DNA of 64,000 nucleotides from Methylocaldum sp002005105 (GCF_051027545.1 NZ_CP194902.1:4464001-4528000), one strand, 5' to 3'. Positions 1 to 8,747 are shown, counted from the first letter of the stretch. Notes: a model not told the origin generated them from the sequence alone. Translations and numbers: made by a program.

Positions 1-94
1 GCCGGTGGGCGTCGAACTCTATGTCTATCAGTTCATATCCCAAGCCGCTAACGACCGGCTCAATCAAACCCGCCAAACGCTCCTGCGGCTTCAT
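1..94 (-). CDS. rimP: Ribosome maturation factor RimP, N-terminal fragment (runs off window)
   Basis: Reading the minus strand from an ATG at 94 gives 31 residues starting MKPQERLAGLIEPVVSGL and continuing LGYELIDIEFDAHR before the window edge. The pattern LxGLIEPVVxxLGYELxxIEF is typical of the RimP N-terminus. RimP assists 30S subunit maturation and is usually the first gene of a rimP-nusA-infB operon; the rest lies outside the window. A GAGG ribosome-binding site sits about 6 bases before the ATG, which decides the start. Two hairpins with minus-strand T runs lie just upstream. Identification rests on a short fragment, but the match is distinctive. Confidence 0.8.
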   Translation of the reverse strand, partial: MKPQERLAGLIEPVVSGLGYELIDIEFDAHR

Positions 95-116
95 TGCGAC
101 CTCGTAAATTTCACTC

Positions 117-142
117 ACAAAAAATGGGCGCAATGGCCCATT
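117..142 (-). terminator. Rho-independent terminator-like hairpin upstream of rimP
   Basis: On the minus strand a 7-bp perfect stem (AATGGGC / GCCCATT) is followed by six T. It stops transcription entering rimP from an upstream minus-strand gene, or acts as an attenuator in the rimP leader. Confidence 0.6.
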
Positions 143-169
143 CTTGTTTTGTTATTCCCTTTAAAAACT

Positions 170-189
170 AAAAAAGCCCCTATGGGGCA
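170..189 (-). terminator. Second rho-independent terminator upstream of rimP
   Basis: The minus strand shows GCCCC-ATA-GGGGC followed by a run of T. No gene or tRNA was recognised between this hairpin and the rhodanese gene; the remaining 190-376 stretch probably holds divergent promoter sequence. Confidence 0.6.
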
Positions 190-376
190 TACCTTATCAA
201 AGCGGGGCGACTCTAATCACACACTCTTAAAGTAACCCGCTGTTTATAGACGCATGTTACCACACAAACAACTAAATGTGGAACTCCCGTTATCATACGC
301 GGGCACCGATTGCCTATACCCAATTAATAACCGCGGGCGTACCATAAAGAGACACGATAAAGAGAGGAGAATTCCG

Positions 377-751
377 ATGCCTTTAACTCCGATGGACTTG
401 GTCGCCGAAGCGAAGCGACACATTAGAGAAGTCAATCCTGAAGAAGCTAAAGCCCTAATCGGCAAAGCACTGGTTCTGGATGTCCGGGAACCGGCGGAAT
501 TCACGCTAGGCGCCTTGCCTGGCGCGGTAAACATTCCGCGCGGCGTACTGGAGTTCAAGATCGACAGCCACCCGACGTTTCAAAATCGGCGTGACGCCGA
601 CATCCTCGTCTACTGCCAGACCGGCGGCCGTTCGGCTCTGGCGACCGAGGCACTCAAAAAGCTGGGCTACGTAAACGCCGTCAGCCTCGCGGGCGGCTTT
701 AAACTTTGGCAGGAATCCGGCCAAGCGGTGGAAACGCCTCCCGCTTCTTGA
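377..751 (+). CDS. Rhodanese-like sulfurtransferase, single domain
   Basis: A 124-residue single rhodanese domain. The substrate loop LDVREPAEFTLGALPGAVNIPRG and the active-site loop YCQTGGRS with its catalytic cysteine (about residue 83) are both visible, so it should carry persulfide sulfur in the cytoplasm; no signal peptide is seen. The reading frame is open upstream to 254, but the ATG at 377 has a good AGGAG ribosome-binding site (8 bases upstream) and gives the normal family length. It is followed after 5 bases by the Hsp15 gene, so the two are probably co-transcribed. The physiological sulfur donor and acceptor cannot be told from sequence. Confidence 0.88.
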   Translation: MPLTPMDLVAEAKRHIREVNPEEAKALIGKALVLDVREPAEFTLGALPGAVNIPRGVLEFKIDSHPTFQNRRDADILVYCQTGGRSALATEALKKLGYVNAVSLAGGFKLWQESGQAVETPPAS

Positions 752-756
752 AGCTT

Positions 757-1179
757 ATGGCGTCTAGTCGTAATGGAGACGATCGCTCGGCTTCCGAAGG
801 GCGAATGCGCCTCGACAAGTGGCTGTGGGCAGCCCGGTTTTTCAAAACCCGCCAGCTGGCCATAGATGCCATCAACGGGGGCAAAGTGCATCTAAACGGA
901 CAACGGGCGAAGCCCGGAAAGGAAATCGGCGTCGGCGCAAAGCTTAGAATCAGCAAGGATCAATACATTTGGGATATTACGGTTCAAGCTTTATCGTCCC
1001 AGCGTCGTCCAGCCGCCGAAGCAGTGCTGCTTTACGAAGAGACTCCGGAAAGCATCACGCGCCGGCAGGCTGAAGTCGACAGGCGACGCGATGAACGGTC
1101 GCTTTCCCTCCAACCGGAAACCAGGCCGAACAAGAAGGAGCGGCGCCAGATCCACCGATTCAAGCGCGGCCCGGAATAG
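757..1179 (+). CDS. hslR: Hsp15 (ribosome-associated heat shock protein, S4 RNA-binding domain)
   Basis: A 140-residue S4-domain protein. RMRLDKWLWAARFFKTR followed by INGGKVHLNGQRAKPG is the S4 alpha-L RNA-binding motif of Hsp15, which binds free 50S subunits carrying nascent chains and helps recycle stalled ribosomes. The C-terminal third is rich in Arg and Lys and ends in the family's basic tail (KKERRQIHRFKRGPE). The start at 757 follows the rhodanese stop by 5 bases; an ATG at 805 (MRLDKWLW) would fit the usual family N-terminus better, so the first 16 residues are uncertain. Confidence 0.85.
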   Translation: MASSRNGDDRSASEGRMRLDKWLWAARFFKTRQLAIDAINGGKVHLNGQRAKPGKEIGVGAKLRISKDQYIWDITVQALSSQRRPAAEAVLLYEETPESITRRQAEVDRRRDERSLSLQPETRPNKKERRQIHRFKRGPE

Positions 1180-1215
1180 TGGCGCGTAGATTTTCTGAAT
1201 CGCCTTTCAACCACG

Positions 1216-2580
1216 ATGACCATGTCGTCTAAACCCGCTCCTCGGCCGGAGGTCGTATACACCGTCTCGCGACTGAACCGGGAAACCCGTTTTCTGCTCA
1301 ACGACTGCTTCGGCAGCATCTGGATCGAGGGTGAAATCTCCAATCTCTCGACCCCCTCTTCCGGGCATATTTATTTCAGTCTGAAAGATACCGAGGCTCA
1401 GATTCGCTGCGCCATGTTCCGTGCACAGAGCCGATCCCTCGACTTCAAGCCGGAGAACGGCGATCACGTGCTGATCAAGGCTCAAGTCAGCCTCTACGAA
1501 CCGCGCGGCGATTTCCAACTGATCGTCGAGTACATGGAAGAAACCGGCGACGGCCTACTGTTGCGCGCGTTTGAGGCTTTAAAGCAGCGTTTGGCGGCCG
1601 AAGGACTATTTGATGCCCAGCACAAAAAGCCGATCCCGAGTCTGCCGCAATGCGTAGGCGTCATTACTTCGCCGACGGGGGCAGCCGTCCATGATGTTCT
1701 TACCGTGCTCCGGCGCCGCTACCCCTCGGTCCCCGTAATCATTTTCCCGGTTAAGGTACAGGGCGCCGAAGCTAAATTCGAAGTCGTGAAGGCCCTCGCC
1801 GCGGCGGATCGGCTACAGATGTGCGATGTCCTGATATTGGCCCGCGGCGGCGGATCTCTGGAAGACTTATGGGCGTTCAACGAAGAAATCGTGGCCCGCG
1901 CGATTTTCGAATGCAAGACGCCGGTGGCTACGGGGATCGGGCATGAGATAGACACCACGATTGCCGATTTCGTCGCGGATCTGCGCGCGCCGACACCGTC
2001 GGCAGCCGCGGAGGCGGTAACGCCCGATTGCGCCGCCTTGCTGGCCCGATTCGAACGGATCGAGCAGCAGCTTTGCCTCCGCATGAAAGCGGTGCTCGAA
2101 CGCGATCGAAATACACTGCGCGTTCTCGGCAAACGCTTGCAGCAAGAACATCCCAGCAAACGCCTCCAAACCCAAAGCCAGCGATTGGATCGTTTGGACC
2201 TCCAACTCAAGCGAGTAACGAGAAATTCGCTGTCCAATCTGGACGTGCGACTGCGGACACAATTCGCTGCTTTGTCCAGACACCGGCCCCAACAGCGCCT
2301 ACAGATGCTCGAAGAAAGACGATGTCAGATTTACCAACGCCTTTGTCTCGCGATTCAGCGGGCTCTCGAAAAGCAGGATCAGCATGTCTCCGGCCTCGCG
2401 GAGCACCTCCACGCGGTGAGCCCTTTGGCGACGCTGACACGCGGTTATGCTGTCGCCTACAAACAGGACACGGGAGAAATTCTGCGCTCTTATCGCGATA
2501 TCCAGCCGGGTGAAAGCATGGAGACCCGGCTTGCGGACGGCATCCTGATCAGCCGAATCGAGGAGGCGCGAAAATCCTGA
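1216..2580 (+). CDS. xseA: Exodeoxyribonuclease VII large subunit
   Basis: A 454-residue protein with the family layout: an N-terminal OB-fold (YTVSRLNRETRFLLNDCFGSIWIEGEISNLS, about residues 14-110), the catalytic domain (GVITSPTGAAVHDVLTVLRRR, LILARGGGSLEDLWAFNEE, TGIGHEIDTTIADFVADLRAPTPSAAAE) and a coiled-coil C-terminus ending in the conserved LTRGYAVAY segment. With the small subunit XseB it degrades single-stranded DNA to oligonucleotides. xseB is not adjacent; the next gene is convergent. The start could be the ATG at 1216 or the one at 1222. Confidence 0.95.
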   Translation: MTMSSKPAPRPEVVYTVSRLNRETRFLLNDCFGSIWIEGEISNLSTPSSGHIYFSLKDTEAQIRCAMFRAQSRSLDFKPENGDHVLIKAQVSLYEPRGDFQLIVEYMEETGDGLLLRAFEALKQRLAAEGLFDAQHKKPIPSLPQCVGVITSPTGAAVHDVLTVLRRRYPSVPVIIFPVKVQGAEAKFEVVKALAAADRLQMCDVLILARGGGSLEDLWAFNEEIVARAIFECKTPVATGIGHEIDTTIADFVADLRAPTPSAAAEAVTPDCAALLARFERIEQQLCLRMKAVLERDRNTLRVLGKRLQQEHPSKRLQTQSQRLDRLDLQLKRVTRNSLSNLDVRLRTQFAALSRHRPQQRLQMLEERRCQIYQRLCLAIQRALEKQDQHVSGLAEHLHAVSPLATLTRGYAVAYKQDTGEILRSYRDIQPGESMETRLADGILISRIEEARKS

Positions 2581-2613
2581 AAAATGGCGGCGATCAGGAG
2601 GAAGCTATCACCT

Positions 2614-4788
2614 TTATACGCCAGGCTTCGGTACAAAATCAGGCAGCGGCATTCCGATATGGAAGCCTTGGACGTAATCGATTCCCATGTCTTGAAGAAC
2701 CGCCAAGGTGTTTTCGGATTCGACAAACTCTGCAATGGTTTTAATGCCGAGATCGCGGCAAAGACGACTGAGATTGCCCACCAACGCCCGATCGATGCGG
2801 GAATTCAAGATGTTGCGCACGAACTCGCCGTCGATCTTGACATACTCGAAGTGCAATTCCCGCAGGTAATGGAAAGAGTTGTAACCGCTCCCGAAATCAT
2901 CCAGGGCGAAGGAAAAGCCGATACGCCGCAACTTGGCCAGAAACTTACGCATATGAGCCATGTCGCCGATCGCTTCCCGCTCCATGACTTCGAAGACGAC
3001 ACGACTCGGCGGAAAACCGAGGCGATCGCACAGCTCCTCCGCGAACCCGAGAATTCCACGTTCTCGCATTTCTTGAGCCGATAAATTGATGAACAAGCGA
3101 GGCAAGGGGTCGTCCGCTTCGACTAACGCGCTCGCGGCGGAAAACGCATCCGTCAGAATGGACCTATCCAATTCCCGAGCCAATCCGTATTTTTCAACTG
3201 TCTTTATAAATACCCCGGCCGACACGACTTCTCGTCCGGGTTTGATGAGGCGCGCAACCGCTTCGTAAGCGAACAATGTCCCCTTTCGGCAATCAACGAT
3301 CGGTTGATAATAAGGAATGATGCGGTGTTCGCTCAGGGCTTGCCGAAGCTCTTCTGCATAGATCCGGCTGTGACGGCTCAGCTTTACCGATTCGTCCGCC
3401 GATTCAAGCGTCGATACTTCGTCCTTGCCCATTCCCTTGGCGTGATAGAGGGCCATGTCCACGCCAGCGATCAAGTCGACGGCATCCTTCCCGTTCTTCG
3501 GATAACTGACCAGACCAATCGAAGTGGTGATATAGAACTGGCGTCCGTCCGGTGCCTCGAGTCGCATTCCGCGCAGCCGCTCCCGCAGCGACTCGGCCAC
3601 ACTCAGCGCACCCGATGGCGGCGTCTCGGGCAGAATCACAGCAAACTCGTCCCCGCCAATGCGGAAAGCAATGTCGCCCTTGCGTAAATAACCGTGCAGG
3701 CATTCACCGATTTGAACCAGCGTTTTGTCGCCAGCGGGATGGCCGTACGAATCATTAATGTCCTTGAAATTATCCAGATCGAGCAACAAGATCGAAAACT
3801 CATGCCCGTGCCGCGCAGAGCGCTCGATTTCGTAATCCAACATTTCGGTAAACCGTCGCCGGTTGCAAAGTCCGGTGAGCGGATCGTGCTCGGAATAGTA
3901 TTCCAGCTCATCCAATGTGTGCCCCAGCGACTTGCTTGAACCAACCACCATAACCATTACCGACAGCAAAGAACGGATCATGCTGAGTTCCTGCGCATCC
4001 GGCGGCGTTGCTGAGGAGTAAACCACCCCGAGCAATCCCGCGAGCTGAGGCGCATATTCAGGCATCATCACGGCAAGGGTTCTGATATCGTCTAGATCAA
4101 TGATATTTGCGTCACCGCCAACCTGATATTCTTCGATCTCGACCGCCGCATCCGGAGGCAGCTTGAGCTTTTCGATCGCTTCCCCGATTAGTCGCTCCTT
4201 GACCGAACATTTGATTTGATCGGAATACGAGCCGAAGTAATAGAAAAACAGCGATAAGCCGTGATCTTCGAGAAAGGCGATGAAAAAGAAATCAAAAGGA
4301 AAGATATTGCGGAAACCGACAAGAATTTCCTGAACGAACTCATCCCAATGCGTCACACGCTCATGGGAAAAAATGATTTGCTCCAACACTTGGCTCTGGC
4401 GCTCGAACAATTCTTTCTCCACCAGCGTCGAAGCCAAAAGATCCATGGTCTGACTGAACTCCCTCAAAACTTCCTGTATGTACTTTCCGTTTCGATGCCA
4501 TTGCCGCTGTCTTTCGTCCGCCAGCAGATTCAAGCTGCGATCCAATTTACTGCAGTGCTGCAATATGATTTTAGATCTCGGGGTATGGCTTTCCAGATCG
4601 GCAATGACGCTAGCGTGGACGCGTTCTATCATGGCTCGAATCGTGGCGCCGAACATCTGCGTCCGGGTTTGACTTTCGAGCAGCGAGGATAACTGCTCCA
4701 TCACCTGTTTGCGCAGCTTATTGAGCTGCGATGGCATTCCACGCTGAGGGTCGAGAGAATCGGGGATGGTTTTGGCCATCAAATTCAT
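2614..4788 (-). CDS. GGDEF-EAL protein with GAF-like sensor region (c-di-GMP turnover)
   Basis: A 724-residue cytoplasmic protein without membrane segments. Residues about 1-300 are helical with a GAF-like part. The GGDEF domain is intact (RIGGDEFAVI, about residue 377) and has an RxxD inhibitory site (RKGD) five residues earlier. In the EAL domain the signature is EAV, but FINLSAQE, EVMEREA, LDDFGSGYNS, VKIDGEFV, AEFVES and YVQGFHIG are kept, so both synthesis and hydrolysis of c-di-GMP are possible. Its ATG overlaps the TGA of the upstream diiron-type protein gene (ATGA), which implies translational coupling. It converges with xseA. Which activity dominates cannot be told. Confidence 0.9.
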   Translation of the reverse strand: MNLMAKTIPDSLDPQRGMPSQLNKLRKQVMEQLSSLLESQTRTQMFGATIRAMIERVHASVIADLESHTPRSKIILQHCSKLDRSLNLLADERQRQWHRNGKYIQEVLREFSQTMDLLASTLVEKELFERQSQVLEQIIFSHERVTHWDEFVQEILVGFRNIFPFDFFFIAFLEDHGLSLFFYYFGSYSDQIKCSVKERLIGEAIEKLKLPPDAAVEIEEYQVGGDANIIDLDDIRTLAVMMPEYAPQLAGLLGVVYSSATPPDAQELSMIRSLLSVMVMVVGSSKSLGHTLDELEYYSEHDPLTGLCNRRRFTEMLDYEIERSARHGHEFSILLLDLDNFKDINDSYGHPAGDKTLVQIGECLHGYLRKGDIAFRIGGDEFAVILPETPPSGALSVAESLRERLRGMRLEAPDGRQFYITTSIGLVSYPKNGKDAVDLIAGVDMALYHAKGMGKDEVSTLESADESVKLSRHSRIYAEELRQALSEHRIIPYYQPIVDCRKGTLFAYEAVARLIKPGREVVSAGVFIKTVEKYGLARELDRSILTDAFSAASALVEADDPLPRLFINLSAQEMRERGILGFAEELCDRLGFPPSRVVFEVMEREAIGDMAHMRKFLAKLRRIGFSFALDDFGSGYNSFHYLRELHFEYVKIDGEFVRNILNSRIDRALVGNLSRLCRDLGIKTIAEFVESENTLAVLQDMGIDYVQGFHIGMPLPDFVPKPGV

Positions 4789-5561
4789 AATTGCGTGTCC
4801 TTAGGAAAGCGTCCTCCTTTTTCCATGAGATCGATCCCGCACTGCAAATTCGAAAACCAGCCGATAAAATCCCTTACAGCGTTGCCCCGGTAAATCGGCC
4901 CATGCTGGGGAGCCAACATTTCGATTTCCAGGCCTGAAATCGTATCTACCCAGCACCTGGCAGCTCGGTTCGAACACATGTAGCGGCGGTGAAATCCTTC
5001 GATATAAGGGAGATGACTCGCGAAATCATCAACGAACTCGTATGCCAAATGCTCTGGAAGCATCGCCGCTCCTATATCGCCGGTGAATAGGATTTTGGCG
5101 ATCGGATCATAAACATTGAGCTGGCCTTCGGAATGTAAGAAATGTGCCGGCAATAATTTCAACTCAAAGCCCGGCGAAAAAGCACATGACATACCTTCAT
5201 CCGGTACTGGAACGAAGCGGCTCAAATCCCTGATGCCGTAGTGCGGAAGAAAGCGGAGCCAGATGCGAGGAGCATATACCGGGGCCGCGGTGAGCTCTAA
5301 CCAAGTAGAAAGTCCACCCACGATGTCGGGATCCTGGTGCGACAAAATGATGGCGCGTAAATCCCGAGGCTCAAGATATTGAAGCAATTCGGTGAGCGCC
5401 CCAGGCATAACCCCAAAACCACCTGGATCGAGCAAGACTCCATATCCATCATGGAGAACCAGATACTGATTGGAACGGATACCTTCTTCTTCGCCCGGTT
5501 CGCTCTCGTTTAGCAAAATGAACCGATGCTCCGGCGTTTTGAACAACGTAACGTTTCGCAC
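4785..5561 (-). CDS. ODP/FprA-like metallo-beta-lactamase-fold diiron protein
   Basis: A 258-residue metallo-beta-lactamase-fold protein resembling the oxygen-binding diiron (ODP) and flavodiiron FprA group. Likely metal ligands appear in order: SHQDPDIVGG (His, Asp, Asp), HFLHSEGQ, LFTGDIGAA and APQHGPIYRG. The fourth ligand of the usual HxExDH motif is replaced by Ile, as expected for a sensor-type rather than hydrolytic site. No flavodoxin domain follows. The GTG at 5561 is chosen because AAGAGG lies 6 bases upstream; an ATG at 5615 would add an unlikely asparagine-rich leader. It overlaps the downstream GGDEF-EAL gene by 4 bases, suggesting that redox or oxygen status is passed to c-di-GMP. 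Confidence 0.78.
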   Translation of the reverse strand: MRNVTLFKTPEHRFILLNESEPGEEEGIRSNQYLVLHDGYGVLLDPGGFGVMPGALTELLQYLEPRDLRAIILSHQDPDIVGGLSTWLELTAAPVYAPRIWLRFLPHYGIRDLSRFVPVPDEGMSCAFSPGFELKLLPAHFLHSEGQLNVYDPIAKILFTGDIGAAMLPEHLAYEFVDDFASHLPYIEGFHRRYMCSNRAARCWVDTISGLEIEMLAPQHGPIYRGNAVRDFIGWFSNLQCGIDLMEKGGRFPKDTQL

Positions 5562-5885
5562 GGCTAACCTCTTGTTATTGTTATTATTCCGTTGTGGATG
5601 TCCGTTTAGTATCACGTGACTCGCTTCCCTGGAGCACTATTTTAGAGCACATTTCCGAATCGTACGCTAATCCACGACGATACCTGGCTGAAGGGCAGAA
5701 AAACCGTATCATTTAAATGAAAATTTTTCTGTAAGCCTTTTCTTACAAACGCAATAAGCGACTACAAACAATCGATTCGCCTCATCGATATTCCAGTCAA
5801 GATCGATTAAACTAGCGAGTTTACATTTTTTCCTATATATCCCGGATGCGATCCGGAACGACATCAACCTTTAGCGGAATTTGCC
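5562..5885. promoter_or_regulatory. AT-rich divergent intergenic region
   Basis: This 324-base stretch separates the leftward ODP/GGDEF pair from the rightward SnoaL-like gene and must hold both promoters. It is clearly more AT-rich than its surroundings. I see no gene in it and cannot place promoter boxes with confidence. Confidence 0.4.
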
Positions 5886-6296
5886 ATGAACAAAGAGAGC
5901 CAAGCACTGATCGAAAAGTACTACACTGCTTTCAACGCCGGAGACATGGATACGTTTCTAAGCCTGCTTACCGATGATGTTATCCATGACATCAACCAAG
6001 GACAGCGGGAAATCGGCAAAGAAGCATTTCGCGAGTTCATGAACCGGATGAATCGGAACTACAAGGAACAGTTGGTCGACATGGTCATCATGACCAGCGA
6101 CGACGGCAAACGGGCCGCTGCGGAATTCGTGGTTCTCGGCGAATATCTGGTGACCGACGAAGGCTTGCCGCCCGCCAAAGGCCAGAAATATCGTCTTCCG
6201 GCCGGCGCGTTCTTCGACATCCGCGACGGCAAGGTGGCGCGCATCACCAATTACTACAACTTGCAGGACTGGATCGCCCAAGTCGAAAAGGGCTAA
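5886..6296 (+). CDS. SnoaL-like / NTF2-fold protein
   Basis: A 136-residue protein with the NTF2-like pattern: an N-terminal helix (ALIEKYYTAFNAGDMDTFLSLL), then TDDVIHDINQG, GKEAFREFMNRMNRNY, and a C-terminal beta sheet (FFDIRDGKVARITNYYNLQDW). SnoaL-like proteins form cone-shaped barrels that bind small hydrophobic substrates and may act as isomerases or cyclases. It is first in a run of three plus-strand genes with a GNAT acetyltransferase (10 bases downstream) and a nitrilase-family amidohydrolase. The substrate is unknown. Confidence 0.75.
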   Translation: MNKESQALIEKYYTAFNAGDMDTFLSLLTDDVIHDINQGQREIGKEAFREFMNRMNRNYKEQLVDMVIMTSDDGKRAAAEFVVLGEYLVTDEGLPPAKGQKYRLPAGAFFDIRDGKVARITNYYNLQDWIAQVEKG

Positions 6297-6306
6297 GGCT
6301 AAGGCT

Positions 6307-6912
6307 ATGACCGACTCGATCAGCATCAAGCGCTTTACCGGCCAAGACCCGGAATTGCAGCCGTTTTTGCCTGATCTGGCGCGACTGCGAATCGAAGTAT
6401 TCCGGGATTTTCCATATCTCTACGACGGAAGCTACGAGTACGAGGAGAAATACCTCCAGACCTATACGCGGTCGCCGGAAAGTGTGATCGTGCTGGTGCT
6501 GGACGGCGATAAAGTGGTGGGCGCGACGACCGGAATTCCGATGGAACATGAAACCGAAGAGTTTCAGAAGCCCTTCGTGGAACACGGTTACGACCCGAAG
6601 AAAATTTTTTATTGCGGGGAATCGGTATTGCTGAAGGACTACCGCGGTAAAGGCATTTATCCCAAGTTCTTCGAGGAACGGGAAGGCCACGCCCGGTCTC
6701 TTGGCCGATTCGACTGGAGCTGCTTCTGCTGCGTGCAGCGCCCCGAAAATCATCCGCGTCGCCCCGCGGATTACGTCCCGCTCGACCGGATCTGGAGCAA
6801 ATTCGGCTATACCAAGCATCCGGAATTGGCGACCACATACACGTGGAAAGACCTGGATGAGGAAATCGAATCGCCCAAACCCATGGTCTTCTGGCTCAAG
6901 CCATTAACCTAG
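6307..6912 (+). CDS. GNAT-family N-acetyltransferase-like protein
   Basis: A 201-residue protein with GNAT features: VIVLVLDGDKVVGATTGIPM (core strands), then GESVLLKDYRGKGIYPKFFEEREGHARSL, in which the RGKGIYPKFF segment matches the acetyl-CoA pyrophosphate-binding loop (Q/RxxGxG/A). It should transfer an acyl group from acyl-CoA to an amine. It starts after a short ctaagg tandem repeat that follows the SnoaL-like stop. The three-gene arrangement with the nitrilase-family gene suggests processing of an amide or amine metabolite; the substrate is not identifiable. Confidence 0.75.
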   Translation: MTDSISIKRFTGQDPELQPFLPDLARLRIEVFRDFPYLYDGSYEYEEKYLQTYTRSPESVIVLVLDGDKVVGATTGIPMEHETEEFQKPFVEHGYDPKKIFYCGESVLLKDYRGKGIYPKFFEEREGHARSLGRFDWSCFCCVQRPENHPRRPADYVPLDRIWSKFGYTKHPELATTYTWKDLDEEIESPKPMVFWLKPLT

Positions 6913-7158
6913 AAACAGCAGTTGACCGCTTCGATGAACCGGGAAAGTCCGATGACTTCTAATCGTCCTAGCTTTTTTCTGCCTGACCGTTTGGGTGACG
7001 CCGCTACGCACCCGACTGCACGGCGGGCGGGCCACCTGGCGGCGTTGCTCCTCTTTGCGGGAGACTCCCCGCCGCATCGCCGCGCCTTGCCATCCGTCCC
7101 GCCCGCCGCACACTCGGGCACGTCCAACCGCCGTTTCTAGGTTAAAGGAAAACACCTG

Positions 7159-8031
7159 ATGCCATCTCAAGCATTCCTTTTAGCTGCCGCGCAATACAAC
7201 ATCGGCTTTCTCAAAAGCTGGGACGATTATTCCGCCAAAATCGCCCGCTGGGTCGCCGACGCCGCGGATAACGGCGCCAAGATGCTGCTGTTCCCGGAGT
7301 ACTTCAGCATGGAGCTCGCGTCCCTTTTCCCGGAAGAAGTTTACAAATCGCTGTCCAAACAACTGAGCGAAATGCAGACTCTGCTGCCGGATTTCGTGAT
7401 GCTGTTTTCCGACATGGCGGAACAACACGGCGTCCATATCGTGGCCGGTTCCTTTCCCGTCCGAATGGAGGACGGCAGCTATCGGAATCGGTCGTTTCTG
7501 TTCCGGCCGGACGGAACGACCGATCATCAGGACAAGCTTCAGATGACCCGGTTCGAAAACGAACACTGGCTGATTACCGGCGGCGAGGAAATCAAGACGC
7601 TGGATACCGAATTCGGACGGATCGGCATCAATATTTGCTACGACAGCGAGTTCCCGATGATCGCTCGCAAGCAGGTTGAGGCCGGTGCCGATTTGATTCT
7701 GGTGCCGAGCTGTACCGACACACTGGCGGGCTATCACCGCGTCCGCATCGGCTGCCAGGCACGCGCTCTGGAGAACCAATGCTATGTCGTGCAATCGCCC
7801 ACGGTGGGTCAGGCGCCGTGGTCGGAAGCGGTGGACGTCAATATCGGCGCCGCCGCGGTCTACACGCCGGTGGATTACGGCTATCCGGACAACGGAATAC
7901 TCGCCATCGGCGAGCTCAATCAAGCGCAGTGGGTTTACGCCGAAATCGATCTCGCTTCGATAGCCCACATCCGGCAAACCGGACAGGTGTTCAATTACCG
8001 CGATTGGCCAGGCCAGTTTCGCTACGTCTGA
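7159..8031 (+). CDS. Carbon-nitrogen hydrolase (nitrilase superfamily amidase)
   Basis: A 290-residue CN-hydrolase. The Glu-Lys-Cys triad is visible: LLFPEYFSME (Glu, about residue 45), HQDKLQMTRFE (Lys, about 125) and GINICYDSEFP (Cys, about 160). Such enzymes hydrolyse amides or carbamoyl groups through a thioester. It lies 246 bases after the GNAT gene; an open frame in that gap (6922-7140) has no coding character. Soluble, no signal peptide. The exact substrate (N-carbamoyl compound, omega-amide or other amide) cannot be assigned. Confidence 0.85.
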   Translation: MPSQAFLLAAAQYNIGFLKSWDDYSAKIARWVADAADNGAKMLLFPEYFSMELASLFPEEVYKSLSKQLSEMQTLLPDFVMLFSDMAEQHGVHIVAGSFPVRMEDGSYRNRSFLFRPDGTTDHQDKLQMTRFENEHWLITGGEEIKTLDTEFGRIGINICYDSEFPMIARKQVEAGADLILVPSCTDTLAGYHRVRIGCQARALENQCYVVQSPTVGQAPWSEAVDVNIGAAAVYTPVDYGYPDNGILAIGELNQAQWVYAEIDLASIAHIRQTGQVFNYRDWPGQFRYV

Positions 8032-8040
8032 TAAAGATCG

Positions 8041-8072
8041 GGAGCAAGCGCCGCTCATCCGGCGCTTGCTCC
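8041..8072 (+). terminator. Strong hairpin after the CN-hydrolase gene
   Basis: A perfect 13-bp stem (GGAGCAAGCGCCG and its complement) with a 6-base loop begins 9 bases after the stop codon. There is no T run, so it may protect the mRNA 3' end or act as a weak terminator. Confidence 0.5.
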
Positions 8073-8276
8073 GTCGAAAGGTCTTGCGAGTCTCCGTAAT
8101 CCCAAGACTTCCGACTCACCCCCGCCCTTGTGGCAAACCGGTCGAACTAATCGTCGGAATTCTGGTCTTTGATGAACACATCCCGGTAACTGCGCTATGG
8201 CGATATAATCGTCCCACTGGCATTCCGACCGGAATCTCTCACATTCCTTCTTCTTCGTTCGAGATGGAGAACGACT

Positions 8277-8747
8277 ATGGCAAAGAAGCAACCCTCAAAG
8301 CACGCCGAGGATACTGCGGAGACCAAGAAAAAGCCGGCTTCCGAAAGCGTTAAGAAAGCCGCTGCAGAGCCCACTACCGGTTCCGTGGGCGAGCGCCCGG
8401 AATATATTTCAGAAAAGGTTACCGAACCGGCAGAAGGCGCCCGAGAAGGCTTCGGGGAAGCCATCAAGGAAGGCGCAGAACACGCACGTTCGGCTTTTGC
8501 CGAACTCATTCCGGAGGTCGGCGGCATGATTCACAAAGGCGTGTATTCGGGTTTCTATTACTTGAGCTATGGCGTGGTTTTCGGCTCATTGATGGTCGCC
8601 AACCTGCTTCCCGCGCACAGTGCAATGGAAGAAGGCGTACGCGATGGCGCCGAAGCGGCCAGGAAGGCATTCGAAGGACGGCACGAAGGCGTCCACGACG
8701 CTTCGCACACCGAAGCGTCCGACGAGGAAGGTCTGACTACAGCCTGA
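8277..8747 (+). CDS. Hypothetical protein with charged Ala/Glu-rich ends and one hydrophobic segment
   Basis: I do not recognise this 156-residue protein. Residues 1-75 are rich in Lys, Glu, Ala and Pro and look disordered; a central hydrophobic segment (about residues 88-115, YSGFYYLSYGVVFGSLMVANLL) could span or lie on a membrane; the tail (EEGVRDGAEAARKAFEGRHEGVHDASH) is amphipathic helix with heptad-like Ala spacing, recalling phasin- or apolipoprotein-like helices. A GGAG ribosome-binding site precedes the ATG. It stands alone, followed by the convergent glycogen phosphorylase gene. A granule- or membrane-surface role is possible, but this is inference only. Confidence 0.6.
   Translation: MAKKQPSKHAEDTAETKKKPASESVKKAAAEPTTGSVGERPEYISEKVTEPAEGAREGFGEAIKEGAEHARSAFAELIPEVGGMIHKGVYSGFYYLSYGVVFGSLMVANLLPAHSAMEEGVRDGAEAARKAFEGRHEGVHDASHTEASDEEGLTTA

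Noticed and set aside
6922..7140. 72-codon frame between GNAT and nitrilase-family genes
   Set aside because: Low-complexity composition, no ribosome-binding site, no resemblance to a protein family.
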